This document shows positions 23,801-34,146 of a stretch of 64,000 nucleotides of DNA, one piece after another. Position numbers and translations under genes: made by a program. Numbering within the stretch: the stretch's first letter is position 1; each line of letters opens with the position of its first letter. The stretch lies in NCBI GenBank assembly GCA_021613535.1, contig CP075492.1, positions 8,060,001 through 8,124,000 on the forward strand, read 5' to 3'. The notes under the pieces were generated by a model. That model was not told the origin of the DNA. It saw nothing but the letters and a program-made list of their open reading frames with translations, and ran no database searches. Source of the DNA: Adineta vaga (lineage: Eukaryota; Rotifera).

Positions 23801-25889
23801 AAATATTTAATAGTAATTCCGGTAGGAAGAAAAATGATGTATTAGTGAGATTGATGATTCTCACTTATGTATGTCGACTAGAAGATGTTAATAATATTTA
23901 ATCGTTTGCTTAAAAATTATAAGATGAGATGACCAAAACAGAAAATCTTTTACATAAATTGTTTGAAAATATACTACAAATAAATCCTAGATTAATTCTG
24001 TTACTTATTATGAATGATGAGAATATTTCTTCGTTTCATTCAATGGATACAAAATAACCAATTCTTTTATGGCCGTATATGAATATACAACGTTACCCGT
24101 TATCGATACAATCGTTGCCCTATATTTATCTATCTCAAAATTATATAAATAATAATAGAGCACACTATCTAATTCAGTTTTTCGCTATGACTCCGTGTAG
24201 CTATTCGAAAATAGAAATTTTTAGATAGTTTTCATTCGACTTAATGCATTGACATTAATTTGATTTTAAAATAGGTTCTTACTCAACTGTCCTTGTATCA
24301 AAACCAAATTACAGATACAGGTGCACAATATCTCGCCGATGCTCTGAAAATCAATAAAGTAAATTCATGTTTTGATGAAAATGATTGATCCAAGATTAAA
24401 GTGCATTATAGAGTATTCTCAAATTTAGTTAAGAGAATGTTGCGTTCGCTTCCTAAAACTGAAGCAAAAGAAGAATAGCTGACATTTCTATATCAGATCC
24501 AGCAGTAACCATCTCTATAAGGCCGTGTTTGCGTCAGATAACGTTCTCCTAAAACTTTTAATTCTGCAAAAAGTTACTTTTCAGCGAAATTAATTAACTT
24601 TACTGATCTCCTCAAGATATAGAGGCCTCTAGAATATGATTATAGATGTTGAAGAGCGCTTGTGAGTATATTCTATGAAATTATTCAACTGTTACAGACA
24701 TTGACACATCTGGTTTTACAACAAAATCAAATTAGTGATAACGGCGCCCAACAACTTGCTGACATGTTGAAAGTTAACAAAGTAAGCTGTCTATTTCGTT
24801 CATCAGCTTGACCTTGTTAATCTTTTTCGAAAATCTGTGATCCATTAAAGCAAAAAGATAGTAAACTACGAGCGAATAGTAGCCAGGTAAAAATGTTATA
24901 GGCAGGACCATTTTTACGTTTCTCATGGTGAAGGTATCTCTCATTCTACCTCTGCCAGCATCTTACTTCATGAGAAATCCTTATCTTGATAGAATACTAC
25001 CTATTTTAAGCAGTTCGTACACTCATCGCCAGCGTATCGTTTTTGATACTTGAGCCGATTCGACGGTGCTAATGGAGAGTATATAATGAAGATACCGATA
25101 ATTTTTCATTACAATGTTATTCTCATCATTTTCGCTATCATATAATGTAGACACTCAAGGAACTATATCTTAGTAAAAATCAAATCGGAGATAATGGAGC
25201 ACAACAGCTGACCAATGCTCTTAGAGAGAATCAGGTTAGTTATTTTTTAGATGACTTTCAGAATTCACTGGCATGTTATGTTAGTAATGGATATAAGTTT
25301 CTAGATAAAAAATCCAATTAGATTAATGAACATAAACAGAAAGTTGATTCATAATAACTATAGAAATATCGCATAATTGTCAAAATATCTTCTAGCAATG
25401 TCACAGAACTCATTCAAGTGCCCTCCATTGTTGTAAAACGTTTCAATTATAGTTTGCAACTTAGAACATAATATTTGACTTTCTGAAGACAGATTAAAAA
25501 CTACCAATAAGCTTGAGAAATCAGCTTAGTTTTTTACTAAAGCCATATCGAATAGTTTGATAGATCATTAGAAGAGATGTCGAAACTGATGGTCAATGAG
25601 ATTAGAAAATATGAGAAAGTAGACAACTTCTATACTTTCCAAATTTTCACGTAGACACTGACTCATCTCTACCTAAAAAATAATCAGATTAGAGATAGTG
25701 GAGCACAAAATCTTGCCGAGGCTCTAAGGAACAATCAAGTGAATATTCTAGTTTTGTTTATTTTCTTCATTTACTCAATTTTCATTTCTTTTTTAGACAA
25801 TACAACTTGTATACCTTAATAACAATAACAACATATCCGCTCAAGTGAAAACTCGTCTGAAGCAGCAAGATCAACGGTTGAATTTTTAA
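14897..25889 (+). CDS. long RING/B-box/coiled-coil protein with about 20 NLR-type leucine-rich repeats
   Basis: Large paralogue of the gene at 2168. Exons: 14897-15140 (RING: CPIC...CKHTFCLQC...CPKKD), 15199-15521 (two B-boxes, the second CQDHGDDGLKYWC...C-x2-C...HRDH), 15580-16176 (coiled coil plus a first degenerate LRR, LNLSSSALTDLDMEIV), three LRR exons, a duplicated coiled-coil/LRR exon (17220-17393), fifteen more LRR exons and the last at 25797-25889. Every join keeps the frame, giving about 980 aa. The expected role is a cytosolic E3 ligase whose LRR horseshoe recognises a ligand, as in TRIM and NLR immune receptors; this is inference. After the third LRR exon the introns swell from about 60-140 bp to about 170-1000 bp. 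ATG 14897 lies 15 codons before the RING. The gene could instead be two fused tandem copies. AATAAA at 25923. Confidence 0.85.
17220..17393 (+). repeat. duplicated coiled-coil/first-LRR exon inside the LRR array
   Basis: This 174-bp exon encodes EMENQIRNIND...ENQQLQQRI...LTLSSSQLTDQDMEIVAAEL. It is a copy of the C-terminal end of exon 15580-16176 (LEMQIRNMK...NQQLQQKI...LNLSSSALTDLDMEIVAKEI). It starts mid-way through the ancestral exon, at an acceptor that does not exist in the parent copy. It marks the boundary between the first three and the remaining LRR exons and points to an unequal duplication or a fusion of two tandem genes. Confidence 0.85.
17816..17917. mobile_element. 102-bp MITE with perfect 18-bp terminal inverted repeats
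   Basis: The element begins GCACTGTTGGAGTTAAAA and ends with its exact reverse complement. It is flanked by a 6-bp direct repeat CTAGCA (17810-17815 and 17918-17923), which reads as the target-site duplication. It has no coding capacity, so it is non-autonomous and must be moved by a transposase encoded elsewhere. It sits in an LRR-gene intron between exons 17565-17648 and 18095-18178. Perfect termini suggest a recent insertion. The superfamily is not certain from a 6-bp duplication. Confidence 0.85.
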
Positions 25890-26390
25890 TTTCTAATTTT
25901 ATTATTGTCTGTGTGTATATAGAATAAAAATTTAAGTAAAGTTAATTGATATACTCTCTACGCTTATTCTATTGACCATGAATACTAAACATATTGATCA
26001 ATGACGCGTACGCAAATAGAAAGAGTATCAGAAATGGCAATATCTTTATCTTATAGCGATCATGTAAAGGCTCTCTATGTAGCATGTATATGATTCTCAG
26101 AATAGAAGACAAAAATGCGATGCTCTTTTACAATATATTCAATGTAAACGAAATTACCATCACGTTCTGTCGGCTATAGTAATTATCATTGAATCGAACA
26201 CTGCAGTTGTTCTTTCTAAGCATCATATAGCTATCTGTTCGTCACAACGACGGTACATTTTCGTCGAAATAACAGTCTTTCATCTCATTGGAAAGAAAAG
26301 TAAATAAATAAAAGAGGATGTTGTTTAGAAGAATAACAAGTGTAATGGCTGCCAGTGTTTGAATTCAGTAAAATTCCACAACGAATTAAG
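25890..26390. other. intergenic, 3' flank of LRR gene and 5' flank of ATAT1
   Basis: Contains AATAAA at 25923, 34 bp past the LRR-gene stop. The remainder is unique sequence with no exon, RNA or repeat that I can support; the ATAT1 promoter must be in its right half. Confidence 0.6.
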
Positions 26391-27530
26391 ATGGAATTTT
26401 CATTTGATATAAATCAAGTTTTACCTTTTGAGATAACAATACTCAATGGTGATTATCGAGTTCTCAATCCAGGTCAATCTGTTCGAATACTGTGAGTACA
26501 CTACACATCTGTTTGTAATCTCTATTCATTCAAATATTTTCTGTTTGAATAGTGCTCCTGAAAAACTTACCTCTATTATTAATGCAATGGGTGAAGCTTC
26601 CTATAAAGTACATATAATCAGTTATTGTTTAACTCATCTTTCACTTATTTTCATTTAATTGAAACTACTTAGGCACAGGGATTATATGGTCCAATAACTA
26701 CAGCACGTAAACTACGCGTTTCTGATCATCGTTTATACATCGTAAAAAAGCCCGATGATAACAAGTATGAATTTAGTTATAATGTCATTTATAATAATTT
26801 ATATTTGCTAGCAATAAAGGTTCAGTTGTTGGTATATTAAAAGTAGGTCCAAAACATTTATATATCTACGATACGAACGGTCAAGTCTATGAACGAACAC
26901 CTTTGTGTATACTTGATTTTTATGTTCATGAAAGTAAACAAAGATTAGGTTTTGGTAAAAATCTATTTGATACGATGCTCAATGTAAGTGAAACCAAATG
27001 TTTTTATGTTACTTCTGACAGTTTTCTGAATTGAATTTAGTATGAGAAATGTGCCCCATATGAATTGCCCGTTGATCGTCCATCGAATAAATGTTTAGCA
27101 TTTCTTCATAAACATTATCATCTTTCATCACCTATTCATCAAGTCAATAATTTTGTTGTCTATCAAGCATTTTTCAATCAATCTCTGGACATAAACACGA
27201 AAGAAAAAACCTCGTCCACTAGGAAACATAATCAAGACTCTACTTCATTGTTAATTCCCTCACAAAAACACGAATTAGAAAGAAATCAACAATTGAAAAC
27301 AAATATCGATGAAAAACGTCTCCCGATTTCTCACTATTCAACTTCTTACAATCGACATTTCAATCAAAATCAGTAAGAGAATTTCCTAAAAATTGAATAC
27401 TCGATCACAATCTAATCTTTTATTTAGTCTCAACACATCTTCAACAATAAAATCACAAATATCATCATCATCATCATCATCAACTTGGAGAATATTTGGT
27501 ATACCTCAGTTACATAATCAGAACTTCTAA
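26391..27530 (+). CDS. ATAT1: alpha-tubulin N-acetyltransferase
   Basis: Acetylates Lys40 of alpha-tubulin on the luminal face of microtubules, marking stable microtubules of cilia and neurons. Six exons: 26391-26491, 26553-26607, 26673-26764, 26812-26983, 27041-27372, 27428-27530 (284 aa). It opens with [16 protein letters not shown], close to the vertebrate start. The GNAT core shows VGILKVG, the catalytic-region [12 protein letters not shown] with the conserved Cys, the acetyl-CoA loop [10 protein letters not shown], and [18 protein letters not shown] with the conserved catalytic Asp. [11 protein letters not shown] closes the domain. The tail is disordered and low in complexity and includes a run of seven Ser encoded by TCA repeats near 27461-27481. 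Strong family match over the whole core. Confidence 0.96.
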
Positions 27531-27829
27531 TCTCATTTTTTTTCGATGAAGTACATCTAGAATATTTTCTTTTTATTATTTCTCGAAAATAAATTAAACT
27601 ACGAATAAAACGAAATGAATGAATGATTACAGCTACATATATAAGAGTGACATCTATTTTTGATGGATCAATTCCATCTAATAGAAAGTTAATAGGAACG
27701 AATGAAAATACGTGTTCTGTTTTCTTCTCTTCTCGATTTTTTTTCCTGTTAATTCATCGTCGTCATCATCATTTGATTTGATCATTCATTTATTCATTTA
27801 TTGATCTTATATTTCACCGATTACTAATC

Positions 27830-30800
27830 ATGTCAAATCCATTTTTAATTCTTTCGGATTCCTCTTCAAATCCATCGTATTCATCCTCATCTTCAAAACC
27901 TGTTTCCATAGTCGATGATGTTTCTTTACCACCGAATACCTACCAAGATATACTTGAATATGTTCTTCTTTGCACAGTGAATGAACAACCATCCTCTACA
28001 CTCGTTTTTCTAGCAGAATTAGCCAGTGGATTACCTGATCAATGGGATAAAAATTCAATTGATCAAGCTTTATTCGAACGTTTACGAATGATAGATCCAT
28101 CAAGTCAATTACTAACACCCGCATCATCAACAGGAAAAAAATCAACAAATAAAAGTGATGAAAATATAGTTGTAGAAACACGATGTTTAAATTATTTAGC
28201 CGGATGTTATCAAAGATTAGTTCGGCAACGAGTAAATTTTATTTTCTTCAATCAATTTCATTTTGACTGAATTATATCTGTTCAATAGGATCATTTTAAA
28301 TCAATACTCGATGATATTAAGAAATTATTTATTGATCATAGTAAAACAGCCATTAGTTTACCAGATCTTTATGAAGGTCAAGATTTATCTAAACAATGGT
28401 TAGAATTATTAATAGATGGTCAAGGTAAATTTTCATTAAGTTCTATAAATTCTTCTTCCATTTTTAAATTTAGAAAATCCTTCTATATGTGAATATACTG
28501 ATTGTATTAATAATGATATGTTTTCAGCAACATCAACGGATGAAATGGAAACTCTCTATAATTCTGTCTTTCTTCATATGTATAAAGCTATTAAACCACT
28601 TGATTATTTTTCTACGGAATTATTTTCATATATTGGCACATTAACTCATCTGGCGAAATGGTCAATACTTGTTCGCGTATGTCCTATTGTTTTTAACTAT
28701 TTTACTTAAACTAATTTCGTTTTGATTTAGATTATCTTTCGATTGTCTCATCCAAAGACAGCATCGAATCGTTCAGTACGAAGTCCTCTTGCAGCAGCAG
28801 CAGCAGGTAATGGTGGTCGAGCTTTTGAAGATACATTAATAGGAACTCTTCTTTCCAAATCATGTTTACCTTTATTACCTGGAAAACCTTATCTATTCTT
28901 TGAAAAACCAAAAGTAATGAGCGAACGTGATGTTGAATTAACGGCTGGAACAATGTGGCAGGTAAGATTAAACTTAATGGATTCTGAATTGATATTATTA
29001 TTATTCATTTGTAGCCAATGCGAGCATATCAAGAATATTTATCTCAGATGTTTTTGGCATTTGTCAAAGGTGCTGAAGCACGTAATGATGTATTACAATG
29101 GATGGGTGATTGTTTAGTTCAAAATCGAGGTATATTATCGATAGAATCATGAATCGGGTTGTTTTGATGTTCGTTTTTTTTTCTAGGAAAAAATAAAGAA
29201 TGGTCATCACATAATCCATTAACTGCTTATGTTTATGTTAGTGATGGATTTCTACTAAATTTAAATCTAATTCTATTGAATCTTGCTCGACCATTTGCTG
29301 AACCGTATTCACCAAAATTATTAAAAATTAGTCCAATCTATGCAATAAATGAAAGTGAAAATGTTCATTTAAAAGGTACGATTTCAAATGAAAATATTAT
29401 CTATTAATAACGTGGTGTTTTCTCTTCGTCTTCTTTTGATTCGAATAGATCTTCACAAAGATACACCATTTATTGTTCGTGATGAAGAAAATCTTCCGGA
29501 AAAAACTAGTCCAATGACATATAACTTTATTACTGAAATCTTCTTTATGTCACATTTAAGTTATACAAATTCAGTTCAACGACTTCATCGAATGTTATTA
29601 AAAGTAAATAGTCTTATTCAAATAATCTACTCTAAATAATTCGCTCTTAGATCAACGATGAACTATCACGTATTCAACATGCTTTTAATGATGCAACTCG
29701 ATTACATGGAGCAAATCATGAAGGTTCACGAAGATTAGAAGAAACGATGGAACAAGGTAATGAATTTTGTTGAATTTTAACAGTAAACTTCATCAATATA
29801 TTCATTTTCAGGTATGACTGCCTTTCTCAATATAAAAACTGTATTGAATGAACCACGTCTTTTGGAATTATCGAATGCATTTTTGACTGCCACATGTTCA
29901 TGGCTCGTTCATCTTGCATCATGTGATCAATCAGAAAATGTTGAACAAATTCAACCGATTCAACGATTACCATTATCCTCGAAAGTAAATCGTGAATTAA
30001 GTTTTATTCCAGAATTTATCATGGAAAATATTACGAATTATTTGACGTTTCTAAGTCGATTCAATGTAAAATTATTTGAAGTATGTTCTTTTTCTTATAC
30101 ACATGAATATTTTGTTAAAACCTTTTTTCATCTTATCAAAGACTCTCGATCATGTTAATGAATATGTGACATTGGTTTTGGTATTTATGGGTGATGCAAA
30201 TCGTCTACGTAATCCACATTTACGTGCTGCATTAGCAGAAGCATTTGAAGCTATTTTACCAAATAAACAACATGGTGGTGGTCGGACATTGAATAGGTTT
30301 GTTGAATTCATTCTTAGCTAATTTTGTTTTCGAATAACTTCTCCCTATAATTAGTTCGTTTGCTGAAGCGATTTTTACGAATCATCCTTTAATCGAACAT
30401 TTACCACGTGTTCTTCTTGATGTTTTTGTTTCGATTGAATTAACTGGACAAGCAGTAGCCTTTGAACAAAAATTTAATTATCGTCGTCCAATGTATGAAA
30501 TACTTGAATATCTTTGGAAATTTGAAAAACATCGTGAACAAGTGAAAGTATGTCAGTAATCAAATTGAATAATCTACTATGTTTCGTTTGTATTTTTCAT
30601 CAAAAGAAACTTGCAGAATATGCTGAAGAGCATATGGAGGATGCGGAAGCTCCACTCTTTCTTCGATTTATCAATTTACTTATGAATGATGCGAATTATC
30701 TCTTGGATGAAGCATTATCAGTAAGATTATGGAGACATTCATTCGAATTATTATCTTTCTGTTGTTTTTAGCATATGGCTCGTTTGAAAAGTAATCAAGA

Positions 30801-31725
30801 AGCAATGGATCGTGGTGAATGGACTAGTCTTCCAGATCAACAAAGACAAGAATTAGAAAATACATTTCAACATACAGGTCAAATAGCTCGTTATACAAAT
30901 ATAATGGGAATTAAAACTGTAAGAGAAGAAAATTGAATTTCATCACAATTATTGTTTCTTTTTTATTTTATTGATCTAGTTAATTATTCTTGATATGATT
31001 ACACGTGATATACAATCCATCTTTTGCAATCCAGCAATTTGTGAACGATTAGCTTCTATGTTAAATTATTTTCTTCATCATTTAGTTCGTAGTTTGATTT
31101 CGTTAAAATGATGATTCATACAAATATTTGTTTCTTGTAGGTTGGACCAAAGCGACGCAATCTGAAAGTACGAGATTTAAATGAATATCAATTTGAACCA
31201 CAAAAATTAGTTGCAAAAGTAACAGATATTTATTTAAATTTCGCCGAACGTGAAGAATTTTGTGCCGCAGTTTGTAGTGATGGAATGTAAGACAACGATT
31301 TGAGAGGCAAATTTCTTAATAAATTTGTTTGTCTATTCTTTTAAAGGTCATATAATGAACAATTATTTCCACAAGCAGTTGACGTCTTAGAAAAGATTCG
31401 ACATCCAACTGAACGAATAGATGCTTTTATCAAACTTGGCGAACATATTAAAGATGTAGCTGTACAACAGAAAGAAGATGATGCAGTTTATGATGATGCA
31501 CCAGATGAATATCTTGATCCAATTACAAGTTCTCTCATGACTGATCCTGTCATGTTACCAAGTTCACATCAAATTATTGATCGTGCAACAATTTCTCGGC
31601 ATCTTTTGAGTGATCAAACGGATCCATTCAATCGAAATCCATTACATATGCAAGATGTCATTCCGCAAGCGGATTTAAAACAAGCAATTGAACAATGGAA
31701 AGCATCACGACGTCGACAACAATGA
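27830..31725 (+). CDS. UBE4A: ubiquitin conjugation factor E4 (UFD2/UBE4A type) with C-terminal U-box
   Basis: E3/E4 enzyme that lengthens ubiquitin chains on substrates for proteasomal breakdown, often working with p97/VCP. The gene is broken into many exons by introns of about 45-70 bp; the first is 27830-28231 and the last ends at 31725. The long helical Ufd2 core is seen in pieces such as [46 protein letters not shown] and [20 protein letters not shown]. The final 75 or so residues are a U-box: [20 protein letters not shown], then [19 protein letters not shown] and LKQAIEQW. The SDQTDPFNR wording is closer to UBE4A than UBE4B. Start: the first ATG of the open frame, in a Ser-rich segment. 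Exon joins between 28232 and 31500 follow splice signals but were not all checked base by base. Confidence 0.93.
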
Positions 31726-31870
31726 TAAATTTTGTTTTTGAACTTATGCATAATAGATTTCTTTTTCTTTTGTTCTATTTATTAAAATATAAACGATCAA
31801 TTGAGAGTGTATGTGCACGTTATATTTAAACGATTTTATAGATTATTTTCATTTGTTTCTATTCGAATCG

Positions 31871-32461
31871 ATGGATATTGCAATTGTTCGAGATGTTGCT
31901 CGATGGACTGACAATATTTTAAAATCTATTGGGTTGGTCTTCTTCCCTTTTGAAGTGAAAATTTCGATAGTTCTTCGATATTTAGAATCAAACCACTTCC
32001 TCCATCGCCTCCACCACCGCTTCCAATCACAAATACATCATTAACAGGTGTCATTCTATCACCAACAGCAAGAAATTTTGTTCGTTGTGCTGGTTTATCT
32101 GGCAGTTTGGCAATTTTCTTAGGTGTCTATGGAGCACATGCAATGAAAGATAATACACCTGAAGAACTTCGTCGTGTATGTTCATATTAGGAAAATTTAT
32201 CTTATACTCTTTTTTTCTATCTTATCTATTTAGTTATTTCAAATGGCACAAACCTATCATCTTCTTCATTCAGTTGCTTTTCTTGGTTTACCATTAGTTT
32301 CTCGACCTATGATTACAGGTTCATTATTTATCAGTGGTATTACTTTATTTTGTGGTCCTATGTATTTTCATGCTATTCGTAATGATGCACGATATCGTCG
32401 TGTTACACCCTATGGTGGTCTTCTTCTTCTAGCTGGATGGTTATCTATTTTTATACTTTGA
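31871..32461 (+). CDS. TMEM256: TMEM256/DUF423 small membrane protein
   Basis: Three exons: 31871-31932, 31986-32175, 32234-32461 (159 aa). The conserved family core is visible: LSGSLAIFLGVYGAHAM, then a TYHLLHSVAFLGLP helix, SGITLFCGPMYFHAI and TPYGGLLLLAGWLSIF. Three to four TM segments are expected. Human TMEM256 is 113 aa; the extra length here is an N-terminal region with a proline-rich stretch (IKPLPPSPPPPLPI) ahead of the first TM helix. The molecular function of the family is unknown. The gene lies 145 bp downstream of UBE4A on the same strand. Confidence 0.88.
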
Positions 32462-32886
32462 AAAACAAACACAAAGACCTATATTTTTTTCTATTAACAC
32501 ATTTTTAGAGAAGAACTTAGTTCTTTGAATAATAAACTCGAACATTTGCTACAAAAGAAAAGTATGTTCACGTACTTTCTCTTAGTGGAATTCATGTTAG
32601 TTATCGTACCATAATTAACTTTGTTAAAGTTATTTTTAACTGTAATTCTTGAAAAATGGCACAGATTATTTTATTAAAACCTTTGATCTGTCTACCTATT
32701 AGTCTCATTTAAAAGTTAAAGATGAACGATGATTCTAAATATAAATCTCTAGTAAAATTACGTTTATGTCGGATGTAAAAGACATGTTCTCGAGCTTCTT
32801 TGTACATTTCATTAAAATCCTATACAGTATATATTGATTTAAAAAAAAGAAGCTCATCTCATTCGATAGACATTTTTAAAAAAAAT
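32462..32886. other. intergenic between TMEM256 and GPCR genes
   Basis: No exon was found. A short palindrome, TTAACTTTGTTAAAGTTA, lies near 32616-32632. The frame of the GPCR gene is open leftward to about 32800 but has no ATG before 32887. Confidence 0.55.
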
Positions 32887-33810
32887 ATGCAACCCTTACT
32901 GAAATTTATCTTACTTGTGACTTTTCAAATTCCAGCAATATGTATTTCAATCTTTATTTTGATCTATTTTGCATTTGATCGAACTATTCGATCGAAACGA
33001 GAAAATCACATATGGTTTATTCTTCTTATTCTGAATTTCTTTTATTTAATTTCTGATTTACCAATGACAATGAGTTATCTCTATTATGGAAGAATTTTAT
33101 TCGAAACAGATGGTTATTGTGTTTGGTGGACATGGTATGAATTATCATTAAATACACTCGGATTACAACTCATGACTTGGGCATCGATTGAACGACATTT
33201 TTTTGTATTTCATTCTCATACAATTATGCGTGTACAATGGAAAGTTTGGATATTACATATTATTCCAGTTATTCTCTGTTTTACATGGGTACTTACATTT
33301 CATTTCATTTTGATTGTCATTTCTCCATTTTGTATTAACACGTGGAATTTTGAAGTTGTTCGTTGTGGTTCACCATGCGTTTTTACCATTGAAAATCCTC
33401 TTTATGGCTTGATTGAATTTGTAGCAAATATTGCTTTTCCTCTCGCTGTACTTTGCTTAGCGAATATAAGTCTGATTATTCGTGTAATCTATCAAAAGAT
33501 TTCTCACAATCAAATTATTCATTGGCGTCGTCATCGTAAAATGACATTTCAATTATGGATGATATCTTCAGTCTATCTAGCATTTTGGTTACCCTTTACA
33601 TTATCACAAATCATCCGAATCACTGTTATGCCAACCTTTTTTCTTGATCAATATGACACGATACTATTTATTATTTATTTCATTCCATTATTATTACCGA
33701 TAGTATGCTTAAATACATATCCGGAATTATTAAGAAAAATGCGTGACATTATACAAAGACGAATACGAAGAAATCGAGTGGATGTACGCACAATTCGAAA
33801 TATTCATTAG
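32887..33810 (+). CDS. rhodopsin-like G-protein-coupled receptor, intronless
   Basis: Single-exon frame of 307 aa with seven hydrophobic segments: TM1 about 5-30, TM2 42-68, TM3 82-112, TM4 122-148, TM5 182-210, TM6 224-248, TM7 258-280. TM3 ends in SIERHFFVF, occupying the place of the DRY motif (ERH); a Cys before TM3 (DGYCVWW) and one in the second extracellular loop could make the usual disulfide. TM6 has FWLPFT in place of CWxP, and TM7 ends NTYPELLRKM, a diverged NPxxY region. Ligand unknown; the overall style resembles peptide receptors of invertebrates. The ATG at 32887 follows a poly-A run and directly precedes TM1. One of several intronless genes in an otherwise intron-rich window. 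Confidence 0.85.
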   Translation: MQPLLKFILLVTFQIPAICISIFILIYFAFDRTIRSKRENHIWFILLILNFFYLISDLPMTMSYLYYGRILFETDGYCVWWTWYELSLNTLGLQLMTWASIERHFFVFHSHTIMRVQWKVWILHIIPVILCFTWVLTFHFILIVISPFCINTWNFEVVRCGSPCVFTIENPLYGLIEFVANIAFPLAVLCLANISLIIRVIYQKISHNQIIHWRRHRKMTFQLWMISSVYLAFWLPFTLSQIIRITVMPTFFLDQYDTILFIIYFIPLLLPIVCLNTYPELLRKMRDIIQRRIRRNRVDVRTIRNIH

Positions 33811-34146
33811 AATTAGTTTTTAAGTAGTTTGAAATCATTCAGAAAAAGAACAATTTTAGTTTAATAAAGATTTAACTGAAGTAGAACACTGTAATATTAT
33901 ACTTGCACCAAAAATATAAATAATGACGTTAAGGAAGCCAGAGAACGGAATGAATAAATAACACCCTTAGAAGAAAAAGCACATTATGCTTGTTTTTTGT
34001 TTTTGTTTGTCAGAATTGATAGTGTGTTGTGCAATTTTGATGACGCTAGTCTTACCAACATTCAGTGCACTTGTGTCAGTTTCTATCAAACTATAAATAC
34101 AAATACAAAATGTATCTTACTTTTACTTACAAAATTAATACGAAAT
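33811..34146. other. intergenic between GPCR and VWA genes
   Basis: AATAAA at about 33862 could serve the GPCR transcript. The VWA frame stays open left to about 33997 but lacks an ATG until 34147. No other gene was seen. Confidence 0.55.

Larger units (their letters stand above)
16749..25654 (+). other. long introns of the LRR gene
   Basis: Stretches over 300 bp without exons: 16749-17219, 17649-18094, 18179-18485, 18570-18918, 19003-19437, 19522-19896, 19981-20364, 20449-21172, 21257-21792, 21877-22448, 22533-23193, 23278-24274, 24359-24697, 24782-25150 and 25235-25654. They are AT-rich and mostly unique. The only structured elements I could see are the MITE at 17816-17917 and two nested 9-bp inverted repeats at 24887-24917 and 24919-24977. 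No ORF with protein-like character was found on either strand. Confidence 0.6.
16261..25889 (+). repeat. array of 18 phase-0, 84-bp LRR exons
   Basis: Exons, all exactly 84 bp: 16261-16344, 16439-16522, 16665-16748, 17565-17648, 18095-18178, 18486-18569, 18919-19002, 19438-19521, 19897-19980, 20365-20448, 21173-21256, 21793-21876, 22449-22532, 23194-23277, 24275-24358, 24698-24781, 25151-25234, 25655-25738; a last exon 25797-25889 ends the array. Each encodes one 28-residue ribonuclease-inhibitor-type LRR close to TLTxLxLxxNQIGDxGAQxL followed by ADALKxNK. Nearly all begin with ACA after TAG/CAG and end in AATAAA, AATCAA or similar before GTAAG/GTGAG. All are phase 0 at both ends, so any subset can be joined in frame. 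Confidence 0.93.

Noticed and set aside
16261-25738. Regularly spaced 84-bp similar units, superficially like a CRISPR or satellite array
   Set aside because: The units are coding LRR exons with splice sites and an open frame; their spacers vary from about 90 to 1000 bp, and the units differ from one another in sequence.
33985-34146. Hydrophobic open frame beginning at an ATG near 33985, a possible signal peptide for the VWA protein
   Set aside because: It is in a different frame from the VWA domain and stops before 34120 with no splice donor that would join it in phase.
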